Notes: generated by a model from the sequence alone, not told the origin. Positions 1-7,950 are shown, numbered from the stretch's first letter. The stretch is DNA of 21,206 nucleotides from Bacteroidota bacterium (GCA_022601215.1 JAHZIZ010000212.1:1-21206), one strand, 5' to 3'. Program-made: numbers and translations.

Positions 1-335
1 CCACATTAGCACATAGACAATCTCAAATCCCTCTTGCTGAAAAAATCATTGATGAAGTTGCTCAAGAATTCAACACTTGGAATCAACACAGAAGCTTTGC
101 CCCCACTATCAAAGCATTAAAACAAAAATTATCCCAGATTAAAGAAGGTGAAATTGACAATCAACGTAAGAAAATTGCCCATTTTAATACAGAACAAGCT
201 GAGGTAATTAGTGATCGAATTATTCAAAAGATCACCACTCAAGTAGTAAATCATCTAAAAAATGCCAACGGTACCACCCAACAAGACATAGATTTACTTC
301 ACGAAATATTTCAATTAGAAAATAAAGAACTTTGA
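1..335 (+). CDS. hemA: Glutamyl-tRNA reductase, C-terminal part (cut by window edge)
   Basis: The reading frame is open from base 3 to a TGA at 333-335, and its start lies beyond the left edge. About 110 residues are visible. They are a helical, charged segment (IKALKQKLSQIKEGEID, then FNTEQAEVISDRIIQKITTQ) that matches the C-terminal dimerisation domain of glutamyl-tRNA reductase. The enzyme reduces glutamyl-tRNA(Glu) with NADPH to glutamate-1-semialdehyde, the committed step of the C5 route to ALA. The catalytic and NADPH domains are outside the window, so activity cannot be judged here. The stop overlaps the TTG start of hemC by 4 nt, which supports operon membership and translational coupling. 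The promoter must lie to the left. Identification rests on the tail sequence plus the following hemCDE genes. Confidence 0.92.
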   Translation, partial: TLAHRQSQIPLAEKIIDEVAQEFNTWNQHRSFAPTIKALKQKLSQIKEGEIDNQRKKIAHFNTEQAEVISDRIIQKITTQVVNHLKNANGTTQQDIDLLHEIFQLENKEL

Positions 336-1243
336 GCAAAGTAATTCGCATTGGGACTCGAGACAGCGCTTTGGCACTTTGGCAAGCCAATACGGTACAA
401 CGTCAGCTAGAATCTCTTGGTTATTCAACCCAATTGGTTCCGGTAAAATCCACTGGGGATTTAGTGTTGGACCAGCCTCTTTACGAATTGGGAATTACAG
501 GAATTTTCACCAAGACTTTAGATATCGCCATGCTCAACGGAAGTGTTGATATTGCGGTACATAGTATGAAAGATGTTCCAACCTTACTTCCGAAGGGCAT
601 TATTGAAGCGGCAGTTCTTGAGAGGGCTTCATCTAAAGATATTTTGGTGACTAAAGACCAACCTAATTTTGATGATCCTTGTACTATTGCAACGGGTAGT
701 TTAAGAAGGAAAGCACAATGGTTGCATCGTTATCCACACCATAAAGTGGTGGGTTTAAGAGGGAACGTAAATACTAGGTTACAAAAGCTCTCAGATCACA
801 GTTGGCAAGGAGCAATTTTTGCAAAAGCGGGACTGAAAAGAATTGAGGTGCTACCAGAAAACCACATCAATTTAGACTGGATGATTCCTGCACCTGCTCA
901 AGGAGCTATGATGATTGTTGCCTTAGAGAAAGACACTTATTGCCAGAAAGCAACAGCTCAGCTAAATCACTCTCCTACCCAAATATGCACCTATATTGAA
1001 CGTCAATTTCTAAGCGTTCTCGAAGGGGGTTGTACAGCACCAATTGGTGCTTTCGCTAAAACAGATGGGGATACTATTCATTTTGTAGGGTGTTTGTTTT
1101 CACTAGACGGTAAGACTCAATTGAGAGTTGAAGAATCCATCCCAACAGATCAATATCTCAAATTTGGTGAGAATTGCGCCAAAAAGTTATTGAGTAATGG
1201 AGGATCTGCACTCATGAAAACCATCAAATTAGCGTTGAAATGA
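332..1243 (+). CDS. hemC: Porphobilinogen deaminase (hydroxymethylbilane synthase)
   Basis: This 303-residue protein has the family's usual length. It is a cytoplasmic enzyme that joins four porphobilinogens into hydroxymethylbilane. The N-terminus VIRIGTRDSALALWQA is the classic family start. HSMKDVP carries the catalytic aspartate (Asp81), and TGSLRRKAQW plus GLRGNVNTRL supply the arginines that hold the acidic chain. EGGCTAPIGA contains Cys234, which anchors the dipyrromethane cofactor. The start is a TTG at 332, chosen because it gives the canonical N-terminus and overlaps the hemA stop as TTGA. The stop at 1241-1243 overlaps the hemD ATG (ATGA). Both overlaps suggest termination-reinitiation coupling. 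All key residues are present and nothing looks damaged. Confidence 0.98.
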   Translation: MSKVIRIGTRDSALALWQANTVQRQLESLGYSTQLVPVKSTGDLVLDQPLYELGITGIFTKTLDIAMLNGSVDIAVHSMKDVPTLLPKGIIEAAVLERASSKDILVTKDQPNFDDPCTIATGSLRRKAQWLHRYPHHKVVGLRGNVNTRLQKLSDHSWQGAIFAKAGLKRIEVLPENHINLDWMIPAPAQGAMMIVALEKDTYCQKATAQLNHSPTQICTYIERQFLSVLEGGCTAPIGAFAKTDGDTIHFVGCLFSLDGKTQLRVEESIPTDQYLKFGENCAKKLLSNGGSALMKTIKLALK

Positions 1244-1899
1244 TTTCCTTATTATCAACCAAAAAATTAACAGCTTCTCAACGTGAGTTATTATTGAATG
1301 CTAAGGCTCAACTAGTAGAGTACAACGCCATCGCGATTAACTATTTAGACTTTGAAATCCCTGTCACTATAGAACGAGCTATTTTCACAAGTCAGAATGC
1401 CGTTATAGCTTTTCTTAATAAAGTAAATGATCCTGAGATTTTATCAACAATGATCTGTTTCTGTGTTGGTGAAAAAACCGCATCACTTTTAATTGAAAAA
1501 GGAATCAAAGTGGTAAAAACGGCTAAAAATTCAAAAGAATTAGGACTTTATATAACAAAAAGCCACAGAAAATCTAATTTTCAGTATTTCTGCGGTATGG
1601 AACGAAGAGAAGAGCTTCCAGCGCTCTTAACAAATGAAGAAGTTGCCTTTTTAGAGGTGAAAACGTATCAAACTGAATTAAAACCTAGAAAATTTGATCA
1701 AAAATGGGATGGAATTCTATTTTTCAGTCCAAGCGCGGTTCTAAGTCACATTTCAAAAAATGAAATAGAATTCATTCCTGCTTTTTGTATCGGAGAAACA
1801 ACCGCGGCTGAAGCAAAAAAATACAGCCGTAACGTAATCGTTGCAAATGCAACCAATATAGAGAGTGTGATCGCCAAAGCGGTAAAAGTTTTAACATAA
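1240..1899 (+). CDS. hemD: Uroporphyrinogen-III synthase
   Basis: This 219-residue cytoplasmic protein is the expected cyclase acting after HemC. It closes hydroxymethylbilane with inversion of ring D to give uroporphyrinogen III. The family is very divergent in sequence, so the call rests on weak HemD-like blocks plus position. The blocks are FTSQNAVIAFL near residue 50, CVGEKTASLL near 77, FFSPSAVLSHI near 160 and FCIGETTAAEAKK near 182, in the two-lobed order seen in HemD proteins. The length is slightly under the typical 240-260 residues. The ATG lies inside the hemC stop (ATGA). After its TAA comes the only sizeable gap of the operon, which holds the inverted repeat at 1904-1979. Confidence 0.9.
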   Translation: MISLLSTKKLTASQRELLLNAKAQLVEYNAIAINYLDFEIPVTIERAIFTSQNAVIAFLNKVNDPEILSTMICFCVGEKTASLLIEKGIKVVKTAKNSKELGLYITKSHRKSNFQYFCGMERREELPALLTNEEVAFLEVKTYQTELKPRKFDQKWDGILFFSPSAVLSHISKNEIEFIPAFCIGETTAAEAKKYSRNVIVANATNIESVIAKAVKVLT

Positions 1900-1903
1900 A
1901 AAT

Positions 1904-1979
1904 TGTCCCCTCGAGCGCAGTCGAGAGGTTCTATAATACAAAGTATATCAATTAGTTCTCGACTGCGTTCGAATAGACA
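1904..1979. repeat. REP-like imperfect inverted repeat between hemD and hemE
   Basis: Two 23-nt arms, at 1904-1926 and 1957-1979, are reverse complements at 19 of 23 positions, with a 30-nt AT-rich spacer. Each arm is also internally palindromic: in the left arm CTCGA and TCGAG flank GCGCAG. The core CTCGAGCGCAGTCGAG and its complement resemble a dispersed palindromic element that I recall from many flavobacterial intergenic regions, where it yields spurious short ORFs. That recollection was not checked against a database. Only this one copy is visible in the window. In mRNA it could form a hairpin between hemD and hemE and so affect stability or relative expression, which is inference. Confidence 0.72.
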
Positions 1980-1992
1980 TTTAAAAAGAAAG

Positions 1993-3030
1993 ATGAGCAC
2001 AATTAAAAACGATTTATTCTTAAAAGCATTAAGAGGAGAAACAGTTGAACGTCCGCCTGTTTGGATGATGCGCCAAGCTGGACGCTATCTTCCAGAATTC
2101 ATGGAATTAAAAAACAAATACGACTTTTTTACTCGCTGCCAGACCCCAGAACTCGCTAGTGAAATTACCGTGCAACCTATTCGTCGATATGGCATGGACG
2201 CCGCCATATTATTTAGCGATATTCTCGTGATTCCTCAAGCCATGAACATTCATGTCGAAATGAAACCAGACATAGGACCTTGGTTACCAGAACCTATTCG
2301 TAAATCACAGGATTTAGATCGCGTTATTGTCCCCGATATTAAAGATAGTCTTGGCTATGTAATGGATGCTATTGACATGACTAAAGAGAAACTCAACAAT
2401 GAGGTGCCACTTATTGGTTTTGCCGGAAGTCCATGGACCATTCTTTGCTACTGTGTACAAGGGCAAGGCAGTAAAAATTTTGACAAGGCCAAGGAATTTT
2501 GTTTTACTCAACCAGAAGCTGCGCATCAACTACTTCAAAAAATAACCGACACGACCATAGCATACCTCAAAGAAAAGGTAAAACATGGAGTGAATGCAGT
2601 TCAAGTTTTTGATAGTTGGGGTGGTATGCTATCACCTGTAGATTATCAAGAATTTTCTTGGAAATACATTCAACAAATCATTGATGCTCTTAAAGACGAA
2701 ACCCACGTAATTGCTTTTGGAAAAGGATGTTGGTTCGCTCTAGACACTATGGCAAAAAGTGGTGCTTCTGCCTTAGGTGTAGATTGGACCTGTTCCCCTC
2801 GCAATGCACGTTACCTTAGTGGAGGTAAAATTACCCTACAGGGCAATTTTGACCCAACCAGACTCTTTAGTCCTCCGGCCGAAATAAAAAGAATGGTCAC
2901 TGAAATGATAGACGCTTTTGGAAAGGACCAATACATTGTCAACTTAGGTCACGGTATTTTACCAAATATTCCTATTGAAAATGCTGGAGCTTTTATAGAA
3001 GCGGTTAAGGAATATAAAGCAGAACGTTGA
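1993..3030 (+). CDS. hemE: Uroporphyrinogen decarboxylase
   Basis: This 345-residue cytoplasmic enzyme decarboxylates the four acetate side chains of uroporphyrinogen III to give coproporphyrinogen III. The signature [15 protein letters not shown] at residues 21-35 carries the substrate-binding arginines (Arg27, Arg31). AILFSDIL holds Asp76, GFAGSPWT is near 142, and NLGHGILPN near the C-terminus completes the family pattern. An in-frame ATG at 1903 would add 30 residues, but these are a translation of the inverted repeat and have no family counterpart. The start is therefore placed at 1993 ([13 protein letters not shown]), which matches HemE N-termini. The stop overlaps the TTG start of the next gene as TTGA. 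Confidence 0.98.
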   Translation: MSTIKNDLFLKALRGETVERPPVWMMRQAGRYLPEFMELKNKYDFFTRCQTPELASEITVQPIRRYGMDAAILFSDILVIPQAMNIHVEMKPDIGPWLPEPIRKSQDLDRVIVPDIKDSLGYVMDAIDMTKEKLNNEVPLIGFAGSPWTILCYCVQGQGSKNFDKAKEFCFTQPEAAHQLLQKITDTTIAYLKEKVKHGVNAVQVFDSWGGMLSPVDYQEFSWKYIQQIIDALKDETHVIAFGKGCWFALDTMAKSGASALGVDWTCSPRNARYLSGGKITLQGNFDPTRLFSPPAEIKRMVTEMIDAFGKDQYIVNLGHGILPNIPIENAGAFIEAVKEYKAER

Positions 3031-3515
3031 AGCTCTGGGGGAGAATAAAACGATTGAGCCTCTTAGGGCTCATCCAATTTGGATGGCTATTCATCACCCA
3101 TCCATTACTTATTTTACCCACCTTAGGTGCAACGAAACGAACTTTCGAGCTATGTAATGAACTTTTTGGAAACAACCACCACAAGAGTAATAAAGCAAAT
3201 GCTTTCCGTCATGCCTTATGGAATATACTTCTTTGCCAAAAAACACTAAAACGAACCAAAAACAATGAAAAAAGCGTCACTTTCACTAAAGAAGTAACCA
3301 GTTTATATGAAAAAGCAACCAAAAACGAAAATTTAGATGAAGCCATGGATCTTCACAATAATGAAATTGGGAGACAGCTTTTTTTAATCTATTTTAATAG
3401 AAAAGAGCCGGAAATTGTTCAAATACTTCAAAATTTGAATCGAAAAGCCCAAAAAGTGGAGAAAATTGATGACATTAGAAATCATGCAAATCTATTAGTA
3501 TTTATTTCAGAATAA
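3027..3515 (+). CDS. DUF6973-like small protein inside the heme operon
   Basis: This 162-residue protein has no known role that I can name. Residues 10-33 are hydrophobic and could be one membrane segment or an amphipathic anchor. The rest is soluble and helical. Two conserved-looking polar motifs stand out: NAFRHALWN (residues 58-66, His62) and [11 protein letters not shown] (107-117, Asp108, His110, Asn111, Asn112). This His...DxHNN layout resembles the DUF6973 family, and the clustering of His, Asp and Asn suggests a catalytic or metal-binding site. That assignment is from memory and unverified. It starts with TTG overlapping the hemE stop, with one base separating its stop from the next gene, so it is expressed with the heme enzymes. 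A role in tetrapyrrole handling is possible only by association. Confidence 0.75.
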   Translation: MKLWGRIKRLSLLGLIQFGWLFITHPLLILPTLGATKRTFELCNELFGNNHHKSNKANAFRHALWNILLCQKTLKRTKNNEKSVTFTKEVTSLYEKATKNENLDEAMDLHNNEIGRQLFLIYFNRKEPEIVQILQNLNRKAQKVEKIDDIRNHANLLVFISE

Positions 3516-3516
3516 T

Positions 3517-4260
3517 ATGTTTAAAAATATCTTTCGTGGACTTAAAGCCTATGGCGGAACACTAAAACTTATTTCCCAACTGGGATTATGGAAATACTTC
3601 GGTGTTCCTATTCTCATCAGTATCCTTACTGCTGTCACTATTGGATTTTTTGCCTATGGTCTTGGTGATAATATAGGTGGATTTATCTCAAAAGCATGGG
3701 TCTGGGAATGGGGAAGTGAAGGATTCAGAAAATTTAGTGATATTTTGGGAAGCCTTTTGATTATTGCTTTTGGTCTTATTCTTTACAAACACATTATCAT
3801 GGCTTTAAGTGCTCCATTCATGAGTCCCGTATCAGAAAAAATAGAGGCGCATTTATTAGGAGAGCAGCATGTGCACCGAAACACTACTTTTAGTGCACAG
3901 CTATGGCGTGGCGTTAGGATCAACGTACGTAATTTAATGATGGAAATTCTATTCACTATTCCGTTGTTGTTACTAAGTTTAATTCCAGTGCTTAACATAA
4001 TTACATCCATATTATTGTTTTTAGTACAGGCGTATTATGCCGGTTTTGGAAACATGGACTATACCTTAGAACGACACTACAATTACGATAGTAGTCTAAA
4101 GTTTGTCCGCAACCACAGTGGAGTTGCAATGGGTAATGGAATTATTTTTATGTTCATGCTATTTATCCCTATTGTTGGAATCATCTTAGTCCTACCGCTT
4201 TCGGTGACTGCAGCAACAACAGAAACCGTAAGATTAATAAATACTACTGAAAATAAGTAA
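3517..4260 (+). CDS. EI24/CysZ-like multi-pass inner-membrane protein
   Basis: This 247-residue integral membrane protein has hydrophobic stretches at about 28-48, 76-98, 143-176 (long enough for a hairpin or two helices) and 206-231. The N-terminal FRGLKAYGGTLKLISQ, the central ALSAPFMSPVSEKIE and QAYYAGFGNMDYTLER fit the EI24 (PF07264) family, which includes the sulfate permease CysZ. In flavobacteria this gene recurs within heme clusters where no sulfur genes are near, so I do not call it CysZ. Its substrate is unknown. It follows the DUF6973-like gene by one base, and its TAA overlaps the hemF ATG (TAATG), arguing for tight co-expression. Porphyrin-intermediate or precursor transport is a guess from context. 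Confidence 0.8.
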   Translation: MFKNIFRGLKAYGGTLKLISQLGLWKYFGVPILISILTAVTIGFFAYGLGDNIGGFISKAWVWEWGSEGFRKFSDILGSLLIIAFGLILYKHIIMALSAPFMSPVSEKIEAHLLGEQHVHRNTTFSAQLWRGVRINVRNLMMEILFTIPLLLLSLIPVLNIITSILLFLVQAYYAGFGNMDYTLERHYNYDSSLKFVRNHSGVAMGNGIIFMFMLFIPIVGIILVLPLSVTAATTETVRLINTTENK

Positions 4261-5162
4261 TGAAAGAACCATTTGTAGCCTATATCAGAAAACTGCAAGA
4301 CACTATTACCTCAGCCATCGAAACTATTGATGGTGCAGCCACTTTCCAAGAAGATCTCTGGAAAAGACCGGAAGGTGGAGGTGGACGAACACGGGTCATA
4401 GAAAACGGTGCTGTTTTTGAAAAAGGAGGTGTAAATATTTCAGAGGTACATGGAAAACTTCCTGAAAGTATGCAACAGTATTTTGGGGTAAAAGATGCAG
4501 ATTTCTTTGCTTGCGGATTGAGCTTAGTACTACATCCTAAAAATCCAATGGTGCCGACAGTACATGCGAATTGGCGGTATTTCGAAATGTACGATGCCTC
4601 GGGAACTATCGTAGATCAATGGTTTGGAGGAGGACAAGATCTCACGCCTTATTATTTATTTGATGAGGATGCAATTCATTTTCATCGAACTTGCAAATCG
4701 GCCTGTGATAAACACAATATTAGTTTTTATCCAAAATACAAAGCGCGCTGTGACGAATACTTCTATAATGCTCATAGACAAGAGGGACGTGGTATTGGAG
4801 GTTTGTTTTTTGACTATCTAAAAAAGTCAGACACTATGACAATGAAAGACTGGTCGGCCTTTGTTACCGAAGTAGGAAATAGTTTCTTGTCGGCATATGT
4901 TCCAATCGTAGAAAAACGAAAAGATCTTTTGTTCACAAAACAACAAAAGGATTGGCAAGAAATTAGAAGAGGCCGTTATGTAGAGTTTAATTTAGTCCAT
5001 GATAAAGGGACGTTATTTGGTCTTAAGACCAATGGTCGTATTGAAAGTATTTTAATGAGTTTACCCCCTCAAGTACAATGGAGGTATGATCACCATCCTG
5101 AAGCTGGAAGTAAAGAAGAAGAACTAATAAAAGTGTTACAAAACCCCAAGGATTGGGTCTAA
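4260..5162 (+). CDS. hemF: Oxygen-dependent coproporphyrinogen III oxidase
   Basis: This 300-residue cytoplasmic enzyme matches the usual HemF length. It uses O2 to convert two propionates of coproporphyrinogen III to vinyls, giving protoporphyrinogen IX. Visible signatures are GGGRTRVIENGAVFEKGGVN (40-59), PTVHANWRYFEM with the probable catalytic base His102, WFGGGQDLTPYY (121-132), His141, His172 within YNAHRQEGRGIGG, and the C-terminal RRGRYVEFNL and LKTNGRIESILMSLPP. The ATG at 4260 overlaps the preceding TAA by one base. Presence of the aerobic enzyme implies heme synthesis in oxygen and the protoporphyrin-dependent branch. No oxygen-independent HemN is in this window. Confidence 0.98.
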   Translation: MKEPFVAYIRKLQDTITSAIETIDGAATFQEDLWKRPEGGGGRTRVIENGAVFEKGGVNISEVHGKLPESMQQYFGVKDADFFACGLSLVLHPKNPMVPTVHANWRYFEMYDASGTIVDQWFGGGQDLTPYYLFDEDAIHFHRTCKSACDKHNISFYPKYKARCDEYFYNAHRQEGRGIGGLFFDYLKKSDTMTMKDWSAFVTEVGNSFLSAYVPIVEKRKDLLFTKQQKDWQEIRRGRYVEFNLVHDKGTLFGLKTNGRIESILMSLPPQVQWRYDHHPEAGSKEEELIKVLQNPKDWV

Positions 5163-5177
5163 CCGCTAACTAAAAAA

Positions 5178-6173
5178 ATGCATATGTATCCTATACGAAG
5201 AAATCGAAGATTGCGAACTAATGAAGCCATAAGAAGCCTTGTTCGCGAAACAATTATAACCCCTAATGATTTCCTAGTACCGCTTTTTGTAGTGGAAGGA
5301 AAAGGAGTAAAGGAGGAAATTGCATCCATGCCAAATTACTATCGATATAGTTTAGATCTGCTTTCTGAAGAAGTAAAACAACTTTGGTCAATGGGGTTAA
5401 AGAGTGTCTTACTTTTTGTAAAAGTACCTGACCTTTTGAAAGACAATAAAGGAACCGAAGCGTTAAATCCTGATGGCTTGATGCAGCGTGCCGTAAAAAC
5501 TATTAAAAATGCTTGTCCCGAGATGCTTGTCATGACCGATGTCGCTCTCGACCCTTATTCCATCTATGGCCACGATGGAGTGTTAGTTGACGGTAAAGTT
5601 TTAAACGATGATACCGCCGAAATCCTTGCAGATATGTCCATTTCACATGCGGAAGCGGGTGCCGATTTTGTAGCTCCTAGCGATATGATGGATGGACGCA
5701 TCCTAACTATTCGTGAGGCTTTAGAAGATGAGGGTTTCACGGATACTGGAATCATGAGCTACAGCGCTAAATATGCCTCTGCCTTTTATGGCCCTTTTCG
5801 AGATGCCTTAGATAGTGCCCCTGCAAATATGAAAAATGTTCCAAAGGACAAAAAAACCTACCAGATGGATCCTGGAAATAGAGATGAAGCCCTCAGGGAA
5901 ACCGAAATGGACATAGACGAAGGAGCAGATATTGTGATGATAAAACCTGGAATTGCCTATCTCGACATTGTTCGTGAAATTAGAAATGAAGTGGAAGTCC
6001 CTGTTGCAGTATATCAAGTAAGCGGAGAATATGCCATGATAAAGGCTGCAGCCGAAAAAGGATGGTTAGATCACGATGCCGTTATGATGGAACAAATTAC
6101 CGCGATAAAAAGAGCTGGAGCTCATATCATTGCTAGTTATTTTGCAAAGGATGTCGTGAACTTTATTTCTTAG
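5178..6173 (+). CDS. hemB: Delta-aminolevulinic acid dehydratase (porphobilinogen synthase), Mg-type active site
   Basis: This 331-residue cytoplasmic enzyme condenses two ALA molecules to porphobilinogen. Schiff-base lysines are Lys198 (SYSAKYASAFYGPFRDA) and Lys256 (VMIKPGIAYLD). APSDMMDGR near 166-174 and VYQVSGEYAM near 279 are family signatures. The region TDVALDPYSIYGHDG (120-134) has Ala123, Asp125 and Asp133 where zinc-dependent enzymes have three cysteines. This is the pattern of Mg-activated, zinc-independent HemB such as the Pseudomonas type. The ATG at 5178 is followed two codons later by another ATG (5184), and either is possible. It lies 15 nt after hemF and is the last heme gene. 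Its 3' end overlaps the convergent next gene by 11 nt. Confidence 0.98.
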   Translation: MHMYPIRRNRRLRTNEAIRSLVRETIITPNDFLVPLFVVEGKGVKEEIASMPNYYRYSLDLLSEEVKQLWSMGLKSVLLFVKVPDLLKDNKGTEALNPDGLMQRAVKTIKNACPEMLVMTDVALDPYSIYGHDGVLVDGKVLNDDTAEILADMSISHAEAGADFVAPSDMMDGRILTIREALEDEGFTDTGIMSYSAKYASAFYGPFRDALDSAPANMKNVPKDKKTYQMDPGNRDEALRETEMDIDEGADIVMIKPGIAYLDIVREIRNEVEVPVAVYQVSGEYAMIKAAAEKGWLDHDAVMMEQITAIKRAGAHIIASYFAKDVVNFIS

Positions 6174-7380
6174 AGAAACTTTTTTCTCCAGAATTAATCC
6201 CCCAATTAATGCCTAGTATGGTAATCAGGTTGTCATCCTCTGGAAAGTCTTTACCAAAACCTCCAACCAAACTCATTTCGTTGGAAAGTTGATACGTAAT
6301 ATTCCCTACAGATCGAAATTGGTTGTCTACACCAGCCCGTTCCAAATATTCATATGAAAACTTAAACCGGTCATACTCCAATTCAATCTTGGCTCCATAA
6401 TCCCAAAAAGTATCATTAAAAAACATTCCCTCTTCATTAACCATAAACCCATCATCTACATATTTACCAATTCCATAGAAATGAAGATAGTTCGTTTCTG
6501 AAAATGCCAAGGCAACATCTGCTGTTAACCAAGTACCAAATCTATTTGCCGTAGGTGCGTTGACATCATTCTCTTTAAAAAGCCAGCTATATCCAATAGC
6601 CCCATCTAAACGAACCGTTGGTTTTATGTTTTTCTTATTAAAAATGAAGGCATTTGAAACATCACAATTCTCTCGAAAATATACTTCAAGCATTTCCTCT
6701 GGTGAATCATACTGTTCATTCACCTCCGGGTATTTAATAAAAAATCCAACTGCAGCATCTCGATATTCTTGTGGAATGGTCCCATTACCTAAAAATTCAT
6801 CGCAAAATTCAGGACCATTTGGTGTCGATAAATCTCTCGGCGGCGCTTGAATAAAAGCGTCAAATAAATCCAGAGTAAGATTAGAATGCCCTCCACTTAC
6901 TGCCGAAACTACATTAAGCACTTCTCGGGTTCTTTTCGCATCATAATATTCAAACAATGTAAATCGCCCACCAAAAGCTATGACTTTCCGCGAAGTTTCA
7001 AATCCTTCAAATTGTTTATCTATATAACCCAAAGAAACCGAAGAATTAGTCACCAATCGTTTAAAAGGATCTATTTGTTGTTTCTCACCTTTTTTCACAA
7101 TCCCACGATAGGCCTCATACGAGGTATCTGCATCACTCCAGCCCAGAATCCAATATGGATTCACCTCTACTGCTATATTTGTATTCGAAAAACCACTCGA
7201 AAGATACAACGCCAAGGATTTCAAACTTTCCGGAGTATTGATGGCTGAAGGTGTTTCATCTAATAATACAAAAGCAGGGTTGGAAACACTTTCAAAATTA
7301 AAATCGTTGATCGTTGGTTGTTCCTGACTTAAGCCTAAGGTTGCTATAAAAAGGAAGCAAAAAAAAAGAATAGTTTTCAT
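6163..7380 (-). CDS. Exported hypothetical protein, possible outer-membrane beta protein
   Basis: I do not recognise a family for this 405-residue protein. Residues 1-18 form a clear signal peptide (MKTILFFCFLFIATLGLS followed by QEQP). The mature part is rich in short alternating hydrophobic and aromatic stretches, such as FRSVGNITYQL, MSLVGGFGK and LITILGINWGIN near the C-terminus. This fits beta strands of a porin-like barrel, though it does not end in a typical terminal aromatic residue. The motif NPAFVLLDETPSAI near residues 34-47 resembles the N-termini of some flavobacterial outer-membrane proteins of unknown role. It starts 10 nt after the stop of the small gene at 7391-7795, so the two probably share a transcript. 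It converges on hemB. Confidence 0.8.
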   Translation of the reverse strand: MKTILFFCFLFIATLGLSQEQPTINDFNFESVSNPAFVLLDETPSAINTPESLKSLALYLSSGFSNTNIAVEVNPYWILGWSDADTSYEAYRGIVKKGEKQQIDPFKRLVTNSSVSLGYIDKQFEGFETSRKVIAFGGRFTLFEYYDAKRTREVLNVVSAVSGGHSNLTLDLFDAFIQAPPRDLSTPNGPEFCDEFLGNGTIPQEYRDAAVGFFIKYPEVNEQYDSPEEMLEVYFRENCDVSNAFIFNKKNIKPTVRLDGAIGYSWLFKENDVNAPTANRFGTWLTADVALAFSETNYLHFYGIGKYVDDGFMVNEEGMFFNDTFWDYGAKIELEYDRFKFSYEYLERAGVDNQFRSVGNITYQLSNEMSLVGGFGKDFPEDDNLITILGINWGINSGEKSFSKK

Positions 7381-7390
7381 AGCTGTTAAC

Positions 7391-7795
7391 TTATTTAAGT
7401 TCTATTTCTACCTGCTTGGTTACCAAAAACGTATATTTCGTTTTATCTCTATATTCTAACGGGGTTTTTGCAAAATCCGACACATAGTCGCCTTGTACAT
7501 CACCATCAGAAATAACATATTCCACTAGTGTATCTTGCATAATTTTCTTTTTGTTAGGAAGTAGGTCTTCCGTAACAATAAGCTGGATTCGCATCATCAA
7601 AATTGCTCTTTTATTAGCTTGCTTTTTTGTGAAAGTAACGGCTTCCAGCTCATCTCCTATTAGAATTTCAACATCATTTGGATTATCCTTATTTATTAGA
7701 TAAAATTTTCCCTTACGAAATCTTTTCGCCTTCGAAGTATAGTTGAAGCTTGCATCTATTTTTTTACTATTATAAGCTGTGATATATTTTTCCAT
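7391..7795 (-). CDS. Hypothetical protein, 134 residues
   Basis: This is a short, highly charged cytoplasmic-looking protein with no signal peptide or membrane segment and no family I recognise. It contains a basic patch (SKAKRFRKGKFYLI, residues 22-35), an acidic stretch (NPNDVEILIGDELEAV) and a predicted mixed alpha/beta pattern. An upstream in-frame TAA limits extension, and the sequence AAGGGAGACTT just before the ATG is unusually purine-rich for this region, which supports the start. It is followed after 10 nt by the exported hypothetical gene on the same strand, suggesting a two-gene unit. The function is unknown. The coding call rests on length, spacing and plausible protein composition. 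Confidence 0.72.
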   Translation of the reverse strand: MEKYITAYNSKKIDASFNYTSKAKRFRKGKFYLINKDNPNDVEILIGDELEAVTFTKKQANKRAILMMRIQLIVTEDLLPNKKKIMQDTLVEYVISDGDVQGDYVSDFAKTPLEYRDKTKYTFLVTKQVEIELK

Positions 7796-7950
7796 AGAAG
7801 TCTCCCTTATTTGATTGAAAAGTACGACGGCACTTTAGTAACCCAATTGTTTACAGTAAATTTAGGTTTTCTATTTGAATAGTAAGAATTATTCTGAAAT
7901 AATTTAATTCTAATACACTAATAATCTATTAGTTAAGCCCAAAATATATC

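Noticed and set aside
1903..1992. Upstream extension of hemE by 30 residues from an ATG at 1903
   Set aside because: The added residues translate the inverted repeat and do not match HemE N-termini; the ATG at 1993 gives the canonical start.
1746..2000. Minus-strand 84-residue ORF across the hemD end and the repeat
   Set aside because: It is antisense to hemD and partly a translation of the REP-like arms; spurious ORFs from such repeats are expected.
3517..4260. Calling the EI24-family protein the sulfate permease CysZ
   Set aside because: There are no cysteine or sulfate genes nearby and the gene is locked in a heme operon, so the substrate is left open.
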